Source of the DNA: Misgurnus anguillicaudatus
Lineage: Eukaryota; Chordata; Actinopteri; Cypriniformes; Cobitidae
Direction: 5' to 3'
Assembly: GCF_027580225.2 (NCBI RefSeq)
Contig: NC_073352.2
Location: forward strand, 31,786,501-31,850,500
DNA: 64,000 bases
Position 1 is the first letter of the stretch; every line of letters begins with the position of its first letter. Below are positions 1 to 12,344 of this stretch, one piece after another. A model generated the notes under the pieces. That model made no database searches, had not been told where the DNA came from, and saw only the letters and a program-made list of their open reading frames with translations. The translations under genes were made by a program, and so were the position numbers.

Positions 1-451
1 TCTGCTGCATCACTTAACATCATAAGCAGTTAAAAAATCTGTCAGTAAACAATTTTTCATTAGATTAAATAAATATGACATCAAACGCTTATCAACCCAA
101 CTTATTAAAAAATGTTGGATATTGAAATTCTAGAAACAGCCGAACAGATGTTCAGGCAAATTGCTAATAGGAATTTGGTTTGTTTTGTTTCTTTTCTCAC
201 ACACACAACATTAAAAATGTGATTGTGAGTTATAAGCTTCAAAAGAAGATTGCAGCAGATGTTTCAGATTTTAAATAGAGGGCCATTCCACCAAATTGGT
301 GATTTTTCTTTCATCAAAACACTGTATGTATAAAAATGCAAGAAATAAAATACATTTTATTACTAAGCAAAATGTCCTGGACATTATTCTTAAAGAACAT
401 TTAAAACATCAATAAAAACTCTATACTTATAGCCTACTTAAACATACGATC
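1..451. other. AT-rich unique sequence
   Basis: No coding region, repeat boundary or RNA gene is recognised. The stretch is AT-rich with short homopolymers and ends at the target-site duplication of the next element. Confidence 0.5.
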
Positions 452-459
452 CTTCAGAT

Positions 460-1939
460 CAAGGCCGTAGCCAGGATTTTTCAAATACCGAGGACATTTT
501 TTTTATTATTTACATTTTTTCCATATTACAGAATAATAATAAACATGTCCAAACTACGACATAGCACAAATGTAACTGTGTCTGTGAGAATTTTGTTGGT
601 GACTAAAAGCATCCAAAATAAATCAATGGTTACATTTCATCATTTGAAGTGCAAGTCACCCTTTGCCTAGAAACTGCAAAACTGTGTCATTTTTTCAAGA
701 AGCTTCTTAAATTTTCAATTTAGGATGAATTTTTAAGAGTATAAAAGGAGTTTATATATAATAAGGGCTCTTAGTGGCTGCTTTTTCTTCAATATTCAGT
801 GTAAGTCATCTATTTCAAAAAATATATTTTTTGGTTTCTAATAACAAAAATTAATCTTTTTGGCACAGCTATATTTTGTCTACAAAAGTAATTTCAAGCA
901 TTTAACCATAAGCCTTCAGATTTAATGATTTTAAGACCATAGTTAACATTTTAGTTAAGTGACCTTAAACTTTTGAGCAGTAGTGTAGGTTTTAATCTCA
1001 TTGGTAGCCGTATTGCATCCCATATTGTAGGCTATTTGCTGCATAACCTTTAACTTTCTCATCTTCCCTTCTTCTCTGCTCATCTTTTGCTGGCTTTCCA
1101 AATGATAGTTAAGTTTGTTACAGCCTTTTCATTTTCATTTGCTTTATTAGATTAGAATTACAGACGTGGAGAGACTCTTTTTTACGTTGCATGTTACACA
1201 AACATTCTTGCCTTTCTTGCATACTATTCTTGTATAGAAGCAGTGCTTATTATTTGTGTTTGCGACCGCTACCTTTGAGCTTGTTGTACTTCCATCGCTG
1301 TGTCGTTGCGGGTGTGTGGGACTCGGGCGGACTGCACGTGAGGACCGGGCTGCTTGTGATTGTCTAGCAGCACCTGCTGCTCGTTGAGTGTAGAGAATGA
1401 TACATGCTCTCGCGTCCGTCTCCAACCACGACAGAAAAGATCGCTAGATTTGTCCTTTTTCGCTTTTTATAAGTTGCTAAATCTAGCGACAAAGTCATCA
1501 ACAAGTTGGCAACACGACACTGCTCGGACTGTGCATGTATATAGTGTATGAGCTAATCCTGCTTCTGGTTGGCTAACGATGGAAATTCAGCCAATCATCA
1601 TTGATTATGTGGTTGTCCCACCCCCTCTAACATACACAGGCCAATCAGTTATGTGTTTCCCACCCCTCAACACACGCAAGAGAAAAACATTGCCTGTCTA
1701 ATGATGAGAGTTTACTCGCTTCAGTGAGATTAATTATACTAATGCGCAGCATTTTAATGTCAGTAACGCTGTAAGGAAACGACGTTTATATATAACGCCG
1801 TTATTTCCATCACTGCACGTGATGATCCGTAGATGCAAGGATTGTCTCGTCGGCTATTTTCACATCAAAATGAAACGAAACTTCAAAAAAAACTACCGAG
1901 GACATGACCTCGGTGTCCTCAATGGTAGCTACGGCCATG
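460..1939. mobile_element. hAT-like non-autonomous element, family A copy 1
   Basis: The ends are imperfect terminal inverted repeats containing GGCCGTAGC. The element is flanked by the 8-bp direct repeat CTTCAGAT (452-459 and 1940-1947), the duplication size of the hAT superfamily. Just inside the right end lies a short palindrome, CCGAGGACATGACCTCGG. A 92-codon minus-strand frame at 1147-1425 has a CxxC pair but cannot be assigned to a transposase with confidence. A relative with the same terminal motif and a different interior lies at 51541-52847. The unusual ends make the hAT assignment rest mainly on duplication length. Confidence 0.75.
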
Positions 1940-2114
1940 CTTCAGATATCTTTTATTTGTTTAGCATTTTTGTGTAGCTCCATATCTCATCTTTGCTGTA
2001 AGTATTTTTCATAATTTTCATCGTGCTGTGCTTACTCAGTCATGTTACTCCAACATGTTCCCCCCTCGAAAAATCTTTCAACATTTTTAAAGTTCCAGAC
2101 AGATCCAATTCTAA

Positions 2115-2273
2115 TGGGGTAAGCAATTTTTTCTTGAATTTTTCTTGAATTTAGTGTTTAAGAAAAATGTTTTTGTTGTGTCATTTTGCTCATCAAGAAA
2201 AAGCATCTTAATTTAAGAATTTTTTACTGAAAAATAAGATTTTTTTTCTTAAATCATTTTTTGCAGTGTGCAT
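2115..2273. repeat. Partial copy of palindromic MITE family K
   Basis: The half element runs from a GGGGTAAGCAA segment to TTTTTTGCAGTG and includes the typical block with CTCATCAAGAAAAAGCATC. Other copies are at 9.66-11.37 kb, 48338-48494 and 62.65-63.74 kb. Only one arm is present here. Confidence 0.7.
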
Positions 2274-2438
2274 ACAACAGCATTACATTTGCCCTATACT
2301 GTAAAATAGCTTTATTTCTCATAATCAATTTTAAATGACTGATAAAGCCCATCAGCTGTTTTTATTAAAGAGCACCTATTGTCCGATTCACGTTTTTACA
2401 TTTCCTTTGGTGTGTAAGTGTGTATTAGTACATGTTAA

Positions 2439-2647
2439 AGGAACAGTATGTAAGAAATGATTCATAAAATGGCCCTGATATGTCACTAGACATTAAGAAA
2501 TCATTTTCATTTCAAATACTTATAACACTGACAACAGTGGTCTGGCCAGGATATTGTCATTTAAAAAGTGGAGTTGTCATTTTGTGTATTGGCCACAGTT
2601 GGGTGATTGCAGTACCAGTTTTAGCCACAATCCTACATACTGTTCCT
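2439..2647. mobile_element. piggyBac-type MITE (AGGAACAGTATGTA family), copy 1
   Basis: The 209-bp element begins AGGAACAGTATGTA and ends with its inverted complement. TTAA flanks both sides (2435-2438 and 2648-2651), the target-site duplication of piggyBac-type elements. It has no transposase. A second copy in opposite orientation lies at 23150-23424. ORFs read through it are chance frames. Confidence 0.85.
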
Positions 2648-3010
2648 TTAACTATGCAAAAGATACATACCCGAAAGTAAACAATGATGCGAGTTGTCGT
2701 CTCAAATGTAAATCTCTTTTCTTGGACTACAATAAACACATGGATTGTAGGCAACACTTCCTGGGATTGGTGATGTAGACAAGACGACATTATCATAATT
2801 CCTCCCGCTATGACTCACCGCCTGTACGTTAACTCCTGTTAGCATTGCATTGTGACTGAATCTTTCAAACATGGTATTCAGGCCAATCACAATGTAGAGA
2901 TTAGGGACACCGAGCTTTTCAAATCCGTGCGTTTTAGAAAGAGAGTGAAATCTGAAGCTACAAAAATGTACGGTGTGTGGAAAATAATGTTTTTTTCTTT
3001 AACCATTAAC

Positions 3011-3722
3011 TAGGGATGGGCGATATGGCCTAAAATCCATATTGCGTTATACATTGCAGCCTCTTGCGATAGCGATATGTATTGCGATATAATAATTTAA
3101 ATAGACTCATTTCAGAACAGGTTACATAGACCCTTAGAAAAGCCAAACTGCTAAAAAAAGTAAGTAAAAGAAAACCGTTATGGCCAGATTAGTCTTGTTA
3201 CTTCTCTTAGCTGGAACTTTTGCCTGACACACTCTACAGCAGGGGTGTCCAGACTTTTTTGTGTAGTGATCTACTTTTAAAATGATAAAGCCGACAAGAT
3301 CTGCTAAAAACACAGTTAATTATTTTTATAACACTACTTTAAATGCTTGTGAGGACTATACTGCATAGGCCTTTATATATATATATATACTGCATGTTTC
3401 ACAATTACTAGACCATAATGCCAATTTCGCACGTGGAGCAGCAGTTAACTTATGTGCGATCTACCAGCATTGCCGTATTGGACACCCTTGCTCTACAGAG
3501 TATATTTTCCTGCTGCTTGTTGGATGGCTTAAATCCAAATAATAGATTTTTCAAGAGCTCCTCTGTTTCGCTGACGCTTTCATCCATGTTTATTCGGCTG
3601 CAGCTCGTGGCTCTAAAGTTCGCGGGTAGATTGCGCCATCAACACGCATTATTGCGATAGTGCAATAGATTTAAAATCTCTATCGTATGCCAATTTTGTA
3701 TCGCTTATATTGCCCATCCCTA
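3011..3722. mobile_element. hAT-type non-autonomous element (TAGGGATGGGCGATAT ends)
   Basis: The termini are TAGGGATGGGCGATAT and its inverted counterpart near GCCCATCCCTA. The exact 8-bp duplication CCATTAAC flanks it (3003-3010 and 3723-3730). The interior is rich in GCGATA words and carries another hAT at 3240-3490 and a short TA run near 3374. There is no transposase frame. Confidence 0.88.
3240..3490. mobile_element. Nested hAT MITE (CAGGGGTGTCCAG ends)
   Basis: This 251-bp element has terminal repeats CAGGGGTGTCCAG and TTGGACACCCTTG and the exact 8-bp duplication CTCTACAG on each side (3232-3239 and 3491-3498). It inserted into the older element at 3011-3722. It contains no coding capacity. 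Confidence 0.88.
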
Positions 3723-3730
3723 CCATTAAC

Positions 3731-6680
3731 CATGCAAACACACTGCATTTTACCAAATACACAAAATAACACTGTTTTTTAGCAATGAAACAGGTGCACT
3801 TTAAGATAAAGAAGTCGTGTATACATTTTCCTATGCATTTTATAAATACATCAAGCATAAATAACCTTTATGGTAGATGGTATCGGTTCATTTAATTTTG
3901 AAAAAGGAAATAAACACCATTTTACAAATAGACTCAGTCACAATTGCTAATGTCGGAAACGTTGGTAATTTATGCCATTCAGAATTCACTAACATCTATA
4001 CACTCATGATAATCTCTATATGTGGTTACTCTCACACTCCAGGGAATACATACACAATGAGACAGATCAAATTAATCCATGCACATATTACCCAAAGGCC
4101 CCGGTGTGTCTGTGGGTGTTACAGCCTGCATAATGAGCCGTGACTTCAGTTAATAACCTTATCAAGCCCATCCGTCAGACTATTGCTGATGAAGACTCAA
4201 CCCCTCTCTAATTTACACTGACCGCTAATTAATCCCACCGGTGGATGGATTATTGGGTAGTGAGGTACGGGGTTAAAGCCATGAAGGTTCCAATTCAAGA
4301 CCAGACTTGCCGACCTTCAGAAAGACCCGGGATGCTAGTTAAGGAGCATGCAATAAACATTAGCTAATGGTTTGTTTTCTCTTCCATTACTGTTTACATC
4401 AAGCTTTCATTACCCGAGATTGGTTCAGCTAACGAAGCCTGCACACAACCTGCTGACCTCTGTGCTGAACCCAAACACCTTATTGATTTCTGTTTTTAAG
4501 GGGGATGATGTGACGTTTCTCACACTGCGGGCGTAATAATGCTTTATAAAAATACAGTGCTAAGAGTTTGGGAACTAGAAAATGTACAAAAAACAAATTC
4601 TCTAAAAATCTAGCTGTTGCTATTTTTTAATGACTGTATATGGAAAGATATATGTTTTTTTGCAATTATTAGTAGTGATATTTGTCTAGTAAGGTTTGTG
4701 CTTACAAATAAACTCCACATCTCTGGCGTTCCCATTATAAACAGCAGGACACATTTATGTGTATTAATTTACAGTAAGACTTATGAAAAGACCCGTAGAG
4801 CTTCCACCTGAGGCGGTGCTATTTTCATCATGTCTTATTACTTTTACTGTACTGTCATGTACCCTCTCAGATGAGTGTTGTTCATAGTACATAATATATC
4901 ATCTGTAGTCCTACAGTGTATTGTATGTATAGAGGTCGAGTCCTGTTACTGTTGGCATTGCAGTTTTTCTTACTATTTCAGTAGTGGTTGAACAGGAAGT
5001 AGTAAGTTTATTTTATATAGCATATTATATAGCATAAAGAACCAAAGGAAAGCAATGTATCAATCAAAACATCCAGATTGCAGGTTTAAGGAGAGACCCA
5101 TCTGCAGTATGTTTAAAAATAAACCATTTGTGTGTGTGTGAACCAATTTCAGTTTTAATACTACTTAATTTTAGATAGTTTAGGGACATCCATTGTTTGA
5201 TTTAAGCAATGCATGCAGTAAATGAGTCAGGCAAATATGGCATTTCAGAATATTATTAGCATATCAGTTCATAGTTGCGTATGATGTCACCAAGTGGCCA
5301 TATAGGGTGAAAAAAGTAATGGGCCGAGGACTAAGCCCTGGGGAATGCCTTAAGTAAAACTGTGACACAAGAAGACATTTTAGTCACCACTTAGGATTGA
5401 TTTCAGTTGGATTGTTTCATTGTCAGTGCATCAGTTATACAATACATAGTTCTGTCTATCTATTAATATAATATGGTTATTACTAGATCTCTTTATTTTA
5501 TTGGAATGCGCTACGCAACACTGGTTGTGATGTACAAAGAGATTTCTTGTTTGTTTTTTAACATAGTTTTGAAGAAACTATTCTTCCTTGTAAACATCTT
5601 TTTAGGAGAGGTTTGGCCCATATGATGCAAGCGTGCACTGCAAAGTCACAATAAATGAGCTGGAGACAACCATGTTTATAGTTCTCATTAAAACTCTATC
5701 ACCAGTTATTATAAATTCTCAGAATCTAATCAAGTGCGCTGTGTGAAATTAAACACTTTTTCTTTTGAAGTGGGGAAAACCCTTGTACTCTTTGTTTACA
5801 AGCACTTAATGGAAGGTAACTGACTCGGCATGATGCCACTAAGTCTGTTCATGCAAACACAAACAAGAGCGCATATTGTTGTTTTGGCATAATGGCTGAT
5901 ATCAGTGTATTGTTATGTGACCTTTAGTCTAAGCCTCAGATTGTTATAAAAAAAGACGTTGAACAGTCTGTAACACCTGATGCATAACATGCAAAAGACT
6001 TGAATAAGTAATCAATGATCTGGTTTGCTGATTTTACGTGGCTTCTGCGAAAAGAGCAAATCATTTTGTTTTTAATGCATCTATTTATTTTTTTACGGTA
6101 CTGTTTGTTTTCTATACAGTCATTTACATTCTGTGGCATTAGTTTTTTAAGTGTAGGTCTAATGTTTTTTTTCCTGTATATAGAGTAAGAGAAGATGCCT
6201 GGGTTTACTAACCCTGGAGCAAAAAAGTATTTTCAAGAGTCCACTGAATCCAAATACCCCGAGATTAAGAAATCTGTTTTGGGTCCCACTGTTGCCTTTA
6301 TTAATAAGGTCCACAAGAGCACAACGCAAAGCAGCAAATAAATCAAGAGTTACAACATAAAACAGCAAGATGTGTTGCTGCTGCTTAGAGAATATGATTA
6401 GCTTTAATGAGAGACTTTGGTGCTGGAGCTGAATTAGGCTGAATCAGGAAATCCCAGAGGACCAGTGTTTAAGTATGTCTATGTGTATGTGTGTGCTTTA
6501 GAAAATCAGCATTTGCTTTGAACAACAGCTTATAGTCAAGTATGTGATGTTTTTTAAATAGAATTTGATGATGGTTTCCTACTAAAGCTTAGCAGAGTTG
6601 AACCTGGTCACATAGGGAAAAGGTCCTAGTACCCCCACTATTGATTTAGTATGGAAACAATAGTATGGCATGCATGGCAT
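3731..6680. other. No gene recognised; mostly low-copy sequence
   Basis: About 3 kb with no exon, RNA gene or clear transposon ends. Small open frames here lack domain features and good codon context. A more GC-balanced piece at 4030-4330 is listed separately. Confidence 0.5.
4030..4330. other. Candidate conserved noncoding element
   Basis: The composition changes from AT-rich to balanced, there are several homeodomain-like TAAT cores (near 4130, 4212 and 4226), and no frame persists. It resembles teleost conserved enhancers in texture only; no alignment was possible. Confidence 0.25.
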
Positions 6681-6854
6681 GGCATATCATAGTGTGGTGT
6701 ACACTCTAAAAAAATTTAAAATCATAGTATTCATAGGGGAACCATTTTTAGTGCTATATAGCACCTATAAAGCGTTTATGAAGAACCATACGGGGGTGAT
6801 ATAGCACTGCTATAGCACCATATATGGTTTTACTGTATATAGCACAATATGGTT

Positions 6855-7728
6855 CTACACATTTGTGGGATGCACATTCAGGGCACATAGCTCCCGTTCC
6901 ACCACATCCCAAAGATGCTCTATTGGGTTGAGATCTGGTGACTGTGGGGGCCATTTTAGTACAGTGAACTCATTGTCATGTTCAAGAAATCAATTTGAAA
7001 TGATTTGAGGTTTGTGACATGGTGCATTATCCTGCTGGAAGTAGCCATCAGAGGATGGGTACATGGTGGTCATAAAGGGATGGACATGGTCAGAAACAAT
7101 GCTCAGGTAGGCCGTGGCATTTAAACGATGCCCAATTGGCACTAAGGGGCCTAAAGTGTGCCAAGAAAACATCCCCCACACCATTACACCACCACCACCA
7201 GCCTGCACAGTGGTAACAAGGCATGAAGGATCCATGTTCTCATTCTGTTTACGACAAATTCGGACTCTACCATCTGAATGTCTCAAAAGAAATCAAGACT
7301 CATCATACCAGGCAACATTTTTTCAGTCTTTAACTGTCCAATTTTGGTGAGCTTGTGCAAATTGTAGCCTCTTTTTCCTATTTGTAGTGGAGATGAGTGG
7401 TACCATGTGGGGTCTTCTGATGTTGTATCTCATCTGCCTCAAGGTTGTGCGTGTTGTGGCTTCACAAATGCTTTGCTGCATACCTCGGTTGTAACGAGTG
7501 GTTATTTCAGTCAAAGTTGCTCTTCTATTAGCTTGAATCAGTCGGCCCATTCTCCTCTGACTCTAGCATCAACAAGGCATTTTCACCCAGTTTGGAGTTC
7601 AGGAAATGACCAGTCTTGACCAGGACCAGACCCGTAAATGCATAAAAGTAACTGAGATATGATTGGTTGGTTAGATAATTGCATTAATGAGAAATTGAAC
7701 AGGTGTTCCTAATAATCCTTTAGGTAAG
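6855..7728 (-). pseudogene. Truncated Tc1-like transposon with broken transposase
   Basis: Read on the minus strand, the element begins at its 5' terminal repeat near 7728 (CCTAAAGGATTATTAGGAAC) and runs through transposase segments recognisable in several frames: IQANRRATLTEITTRYNRGM, HSDGRVRI, the block before SDHVHPFMTTMYPSSDGYFQ, and QDNAPCHK. It stops near 6855 inside the segment matching DVHPTNLHQ, so the 3' end and right terminal repeat are missing. Compared with the fuller copies at 19.9 and 41.1 kb, the N-terminal helix-turn-helix part is deleted and frameshifts split the rest. The intact family members would be a DDE-type Tc1 transposase that cuts and pastes at TA. The sequence just 3' (6690-6854) is a MITE-like piece with repeated TATAGCACC words. 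Confidence 0.85.
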
Positions 7729-7833
7729 TGTAGTATAGCATTGTATAGCATAGCATAGAGGGTATGCATTGACATCACTTTTTCACGTGACCACGCCGGA
7801 GCACGCCCTGTTGAGTGGCAAACATTCTACAAA

Positions 7834-7914
7834 ATGGCTGGTTTTCATAGCGACTGCTGCGAAAATGCCAGTAAAACTGACTATTATCAGCTTAAATTGA
7901 TAAGTCTTGCCTAA
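7834..7914 (+). pseudogene. Short exon-like ORF, decayed copy
   Basis: A 26-codon frame starting MAGFHSDCCENASKTDYYQ. It is clearly related to the longer frame 342 bases downstream, which starts MAGCSSCGRENVSITDNYQ; identical positions include MAG, the second Cys, EN, S, TD and YQ. The copy stops early. The similarity at protein level suggests a duplicated first coding exon carried by this element. Function is unknown. Confidence 0.4.
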
Positions 7915-8175
7915 CACTATTAAACAATCGCAGCTTTGTAGAACACAAGGCTCATCATAATGGATGTTTTTTTAATGAAGCCTCACTGACAAAACTTTGC
8001 AATTACACAGAATAAGAGTATTCATTGGTGTATTTTTATAGGATTTTTTATCTAAAATTTTTACATATCTGAAATATGGCTACTGCTACTGATTTACTTC
8101 TCCTTTGAGTGTTTTTTGCAGTCTGGAAATTTTAGATGCATTTTCACGCTATGCTAATGCTGTCGCTCAGCCAAA

Positions 8176-8355
8176 ATGGCTGGCTGTTCTAGTTGCGGCC
8201 GCGAAAATGTTAGTATAACTGACAATTATCAGCAAAAATTACATTTAGTTGGACTTGATAGTGACCCTAGCAACTTGTCAACCCACCTGTGGTCAGCGGA
8301 CATTGGCATGGATGATCAATTTACTTCTTCTTTCAGGGTTTTTGGCAGGCTGTAA
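8176..8355 (+). pseudogene. Exon-like ORF starting MAGCSSCGREN, unknown protein
   Basis: A 59-codon frame with an ATG start, a CSSC pair near the N-terminus and a segment HLVGLDSDPSNLSTHLWSAD. From memory, teleost genomes contain multi-copy uncharacterised proteins with a similar start, and I take this to be a first exon of an element-borne gene. A pyrimidine-rich tract ending TTTCAG at about 8325-8336 lies inside the frame, so splicing is possible. No enzyme or DNA-binding domain can be named. Confidence 0.35.
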
Positions 8356-8639
8356 AACGATAGCTCAGAATTCTTGTTAAATCTTTCGTACAACAGCTTT
8401 TTCCCATTTAGACGCATTTTCCTCGTGTTTTCGCTGATTTCACACTGCACACAAATTCTGCAGCTCTGTCTTTTGCCACTCAGTGTGGGCATAACCGCAG
8501 TCACTTTCACCGAAGGTGACGTCACGTGCATACCCTCTATAGTGTACAATAGTATAGTATTGCACAAGGTAAAGCTAATCTTTTACATTATAACGATTGC
8601 TATAGTGACGTTTCTCACTAAATATAAGAAATAAATTGC

Positions 8640-9655
8640 GTGGAATCTGCTGATCAACATTTAAAATACTACAGATCCATTTTTAGATTGTAATACATTT
8701 GTATAATTAACAAATGCTCTCATTTTCTTCGACTTCTTTTTGGCAGTAATGTGTGTTTGATTCCAGTGTGATGTTTATGAGAATAGGACATCAAGCAATG
8801 CTCATTATATCACCTACTGAGGTTTAATGTCTTCAATAAAGCAGCAGTCATGCATTACATTGGTACTCTCAGTAAATAGTCCCGATCAACCCTGTGAGCC
8901 ATTACATGTTGGAAAACACTGGTCCTTTTAAGCAAAAACCAAATAATGATCCCACCCGTGTTACTTTAACAGTTCGGTCGCCTTGTAACTTAAAAAGGAC
9001 TAGAGAGATTTTCATGTGCACTGTAAATACCCACTGTTTTAACTGGCAAAGCACTGATGGAGGTAACTGTTGACATCACTTATGCCACTCAAATAAAATA
9101 AATTATTTGTATTTTTTTTTATGTTATCCACCTGCCAAATTGCCCCTTCTCCCGAGACTCCTGATGTCTTTTTATTATTATAATCATGTTTTCTGTCAAG
9201 TGTTGACTGGGCAAAAACAATAAGGACTGATTGTGATGCTCTTTCCTTCTCATTCAGACTTTTTGTCTTGAGGTTTTAATTTTTGTTTTGTTTAAGTATA
9301 ATTGCTGCTGAATCACATTGGAAAGCCACATGCGGAGAGTTTCCACAATGGTGAAATCTCAGACATTTGTTGTGGAGTCTCTTCTGTACGCAGCTTGAAT
9401 ACTGATTCAGTAGAGGTTCAGAAAGTGTTGAAGGGCAGATCTCTTGGGAACGTTCAACCCCCCTAAAACATCTTTTGTGCAGAAAGGCCAGTGGATAGTG
9501 CAGATAAACAAGAAAAATCTTCCCTTAAAGCTCAAAACCCACCTAGAAACCAGAATGTGATTAAAATGAGCAATATTTAAAATATATAAAAATATATAAA
9601 ATATATGAATTACTATGAATAAAATCACTGTTTATGTATTATTTCTATTACTGTT
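8640..9655. other. No gene or repeat boundary recognised
   Basis: Low-copy AT-rich sequence with no persistent frame, splice-framed exon or RNA gene seen. Confidence 0.5.
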
Positions 9656-9658
9656 GTG

Positions 9659-10125
9659 CAATGCAAAAATAATTTTCAAGAAAAAATATCTAAATTTTTT
9701 TTAAATGAAGACCCAAGAAAATAAGTCTAGTTTTTAGACCAAAACAAATGATCAAATTTAAGTGATTTTGTGCATAAAACAAGCCAATGGAGTAAGCAAA
9801 AAAATCTTGAACATTTACCATTTAAACACTAAATTCAAGAAAAATAAAAAAAAATTGCTTACCGCATTAGCAGATTTTTTTGCTTGTTTTATGCACAAAA
9901 TCACTTACATTTGATATTTTTGGTCTAAAAACTAGACTTATTTTCTTTGGTCGCTTTGCTCATCAAGAAAAAGCATCTTAATTTAAGAATTTTTTGATAT
10001 TTTTACTTAAAACAAGACAAAAATATTTAGATTTTTTTCTTGAAAATCATTTTTTGCAGTGTAGCTCTTTCTCGTACAGCACAAAACGTGAAATGTGAAA
10101 AATAGACAAGTAATTATGCCTTTAA

Positions 10126-10164
<39 letters not shown>

Positions 10165-11370
10165 TGAAATCTGATGTGATCCTGCTTGTGAAAACCCAAG
10201 TCTGTTTTTAAATGCAAAAAATGATTTTCAAGAAAAAAATTCTTAGTATTTTTGTCTTATTTTCAGTAAAAAATTATCTAAAAATTCTTAAATTAAGATG
10301 TTTTTCTTGATGAGCAAAACGACCCAAGAAAAAAGTTGCGTTTTTAGGCCAAAACTATCAAATTGTAGTGATTTTGTGCATAAAACAAGACTAGACTTAT
10401 TTTCTTTGGTCGTTTTGCTCATCAAGAAAAAGCATCTTAATTTAAGATTTTTTGATATTTTTACTTAAAACAAGACAAAAATATTTAGATTTTTTTTCTT
10501 GAAAATCATTTTTTGCAGTGTAGCTCTTTCTCATACAGCACAAAACGTGAAATGTGAAAAATAGACAAGTAATTATGCCTTTAAAATAATAATAATAATA
10601 ATAATAATAATTGAAATCTGATGTGATCCTGCTTGTGAAAACCCAAGTCTGTTTTTACAATGCAAAAAATTATTTTCAAGAAAAAAATTCTTAGTATTTT
10701 TGTCTTATTTTCAGTAAAAAATTATCTAAAAATTCTTAAATTAAGATGTTTTTCTTGATGAGCAAAACGACCCAAGAAAAAAGTTGCGTTTTTAGGCCCA
10801 AACTATCAAATTTTAGTGATTTTGTGCATAAAACAAGACTAGACTTATTTTCTTTGGTCGTTTTGCTCATCAAAAAAAGCATCTTAATTTAAGATTTTGT
10901 TGATATTTTTACTTAAAACAAGACAAAAATATTTAGATTTTTTTTCTTGAAAATCATTTTTTGCAGTGTAGCTCTTTCTCATACAGCACAAAACGTGAAA
11001 TGTGAAAAATAGACAAGTAATTATGCCTTTAAAATAATAATAATAATAATAATAATTGAAATCTGATGTGATCCTGCTTGTGAAAACCCAAGTCTGTTTT
11101 TACAATGCAAAAAATTATTTTCAAGAAAAAAATTCTTAGTATTTTTGTCTTATTTTCAGTAAAAAATTATCTAAAAATTCTTAAATTAAGATGTTTTTCT
11201 TGATGAGCAAAACGACACAAGAAAAAAGTTGGGGTTTTAGACCAAAAATATTAAATTTAAGTTATTTTGTGCATAAACAAGCAAAAAAATCTGCCAATGG
11301 GTTAAGCCAATTTTACTTGAACATTTCTTGAATTTTGTGTTTAAGAAAAATAAGGATGTTCAGAAATGAG
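9659..11370. repeat. Tandem array of palindromic MITE K with captured spacer
   Basis: The array starts with a long K palindrome (9659-10060) and continues with three copies of a unique spacer (starting at 10061, 10520 and 10968 with GTAGCTCTTTCT) alternating with K arms. The periods are 459 and 448 bases; a shrinking (AAT)n run in each spacer (from about 10129, 10586 and 11033) explains at least part of the difference. Within each K segment the halves read in opposite directions around CTCATCAAGAAAAAGCATC. This is what unequal exchange between MITE copies would produce. Confidence 0.8.
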
Positions 11371-12117
11371 GATTAATGACCAGTCAAAGTACGTATAAGA
11401 AATTCATCTAAATTAAAGTTTACAAGCAAACTTTTAGATCCAAACTGAATGCAACGACTTATTCTACCATAATGTTCTGTGATAATTGTACGTTTTGTGT
11501 TATAATATTAGATGCAATAATTACAGTTGTGCACCTGCATGTTTTTCTGCACTTGAATGCATGACATGAACACTAAGTGCTCATCTGTGTGCTTTATGCT
11601 TAATTATGTATATGCTGTCTTCTGTATGTTCTGTCAGGAGTGCTCACTGATGAGCATAATGAGATGTTACCGTTGCTTAACAACACAAGAATGGACGCTA
11701 GAATCATTACCTGACAGCAGATTCCACTGCAGAGGCTGACCTGAGGTCAGTGGTACGGCTGTGGGTGTTCCATATGATGTTATTAAAGAATCTCACAGGT
11801 TTCCTGTCTGCAGAAAGTTGCATCTCAAAGGAGTTGCATCCCAAAGTATGATTTTGCAACACTTGAGTTTATCACAGCTACCGTCCAGCATCCTGCTGTG
11901 ATTTTCGACTACGTTAATTTTCACACCCAGCATCTGAATTACCGATGCACATCCTTTCCAGATGGCCAGATTTCTGTTTATAAGATCTGGCGTGGATTCA
12001 GTGTGGCCATGGAGAAATAATGAGAGCAGAGAGATGATTTTTAGGTGAATTTGTGGCCCACAACAAGATATTTAGACACGAAGACACATTTTTAAACAAT
12101 TTAATTACATTTTTTTT
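11371..12117. other. No gene recognised
   Basis: Low-copy sequence with no element ends and no convincing exon. A 60-codon frame at 11557-11739 lacks domain features. Confidence 0.5.
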
Positions 12118-12128
12118 ATGTCTTTGCG

Positions 12129-12236
12129 TTATACATTTACATTCATGAGATGCTTTTATCCAAAGCCACTTACAAGGTATACATTGTATACAAGTATGCG
12201 TGTTCTCTGGATTTGAACCCATTATATTTTGCACTG
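12129..12236 (-). mobile_element. tRNA-derived SINE fragment (L2-tailed)
   Basis: On the minus strand it reads from a tRNA-like head (GGGTTCAAATCC, box-B type) to the tail with GGATAAAAGCATC and an AAATGTAAAT end. The same head and tail occur at 24.7, 36.6, 37.3 and 41-42.3 kb. It resembles the HAmo-type SINE of cyprinids, from memory. Confidence 0.7.
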
Positions 12237-12344
12237 TTAACGCAATACTCTACATCAAACTAAGTGAATGTATTTAAAGTGTTATGTATTCATGCATTTA
12301 CTTTTTCAATTATTTCACATACAAAAATGTAAGACACCTAAAAG

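Larger units (their letters stand above)
7756..8539. mobile_element. TIR element with TAGAGGGTATGCA ends
   Basis: The left end TAGAGGGTATGCA and the right end (complement TAGAGGGTATGCACGTGACG) are inverted. It is flanked by locus-specific TAGTATAGCAT-like short repeats on both sides, so the insertion site was a small tandem repeat. The interior holds two related exon-like ORFs (7834-7914 and 8176-8355). The superfamily is not determined because the duplication is ambiguous. Confidence 0.65.

Noticed and set aside
1147..1425. 92-codon minus frame as a hAT BED finger
   Set aside because: Only one CxxC pair and an LSTS word are seen, without the His pair or the SNLxxH segment; too weak to call.
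9995..11120. Regularly spaced repeats resembling an array of direct repeats with spacers
   Set aside because: The period is about 450 bases and units are MITE arms plus a common spacer, so it is tandem duplication.
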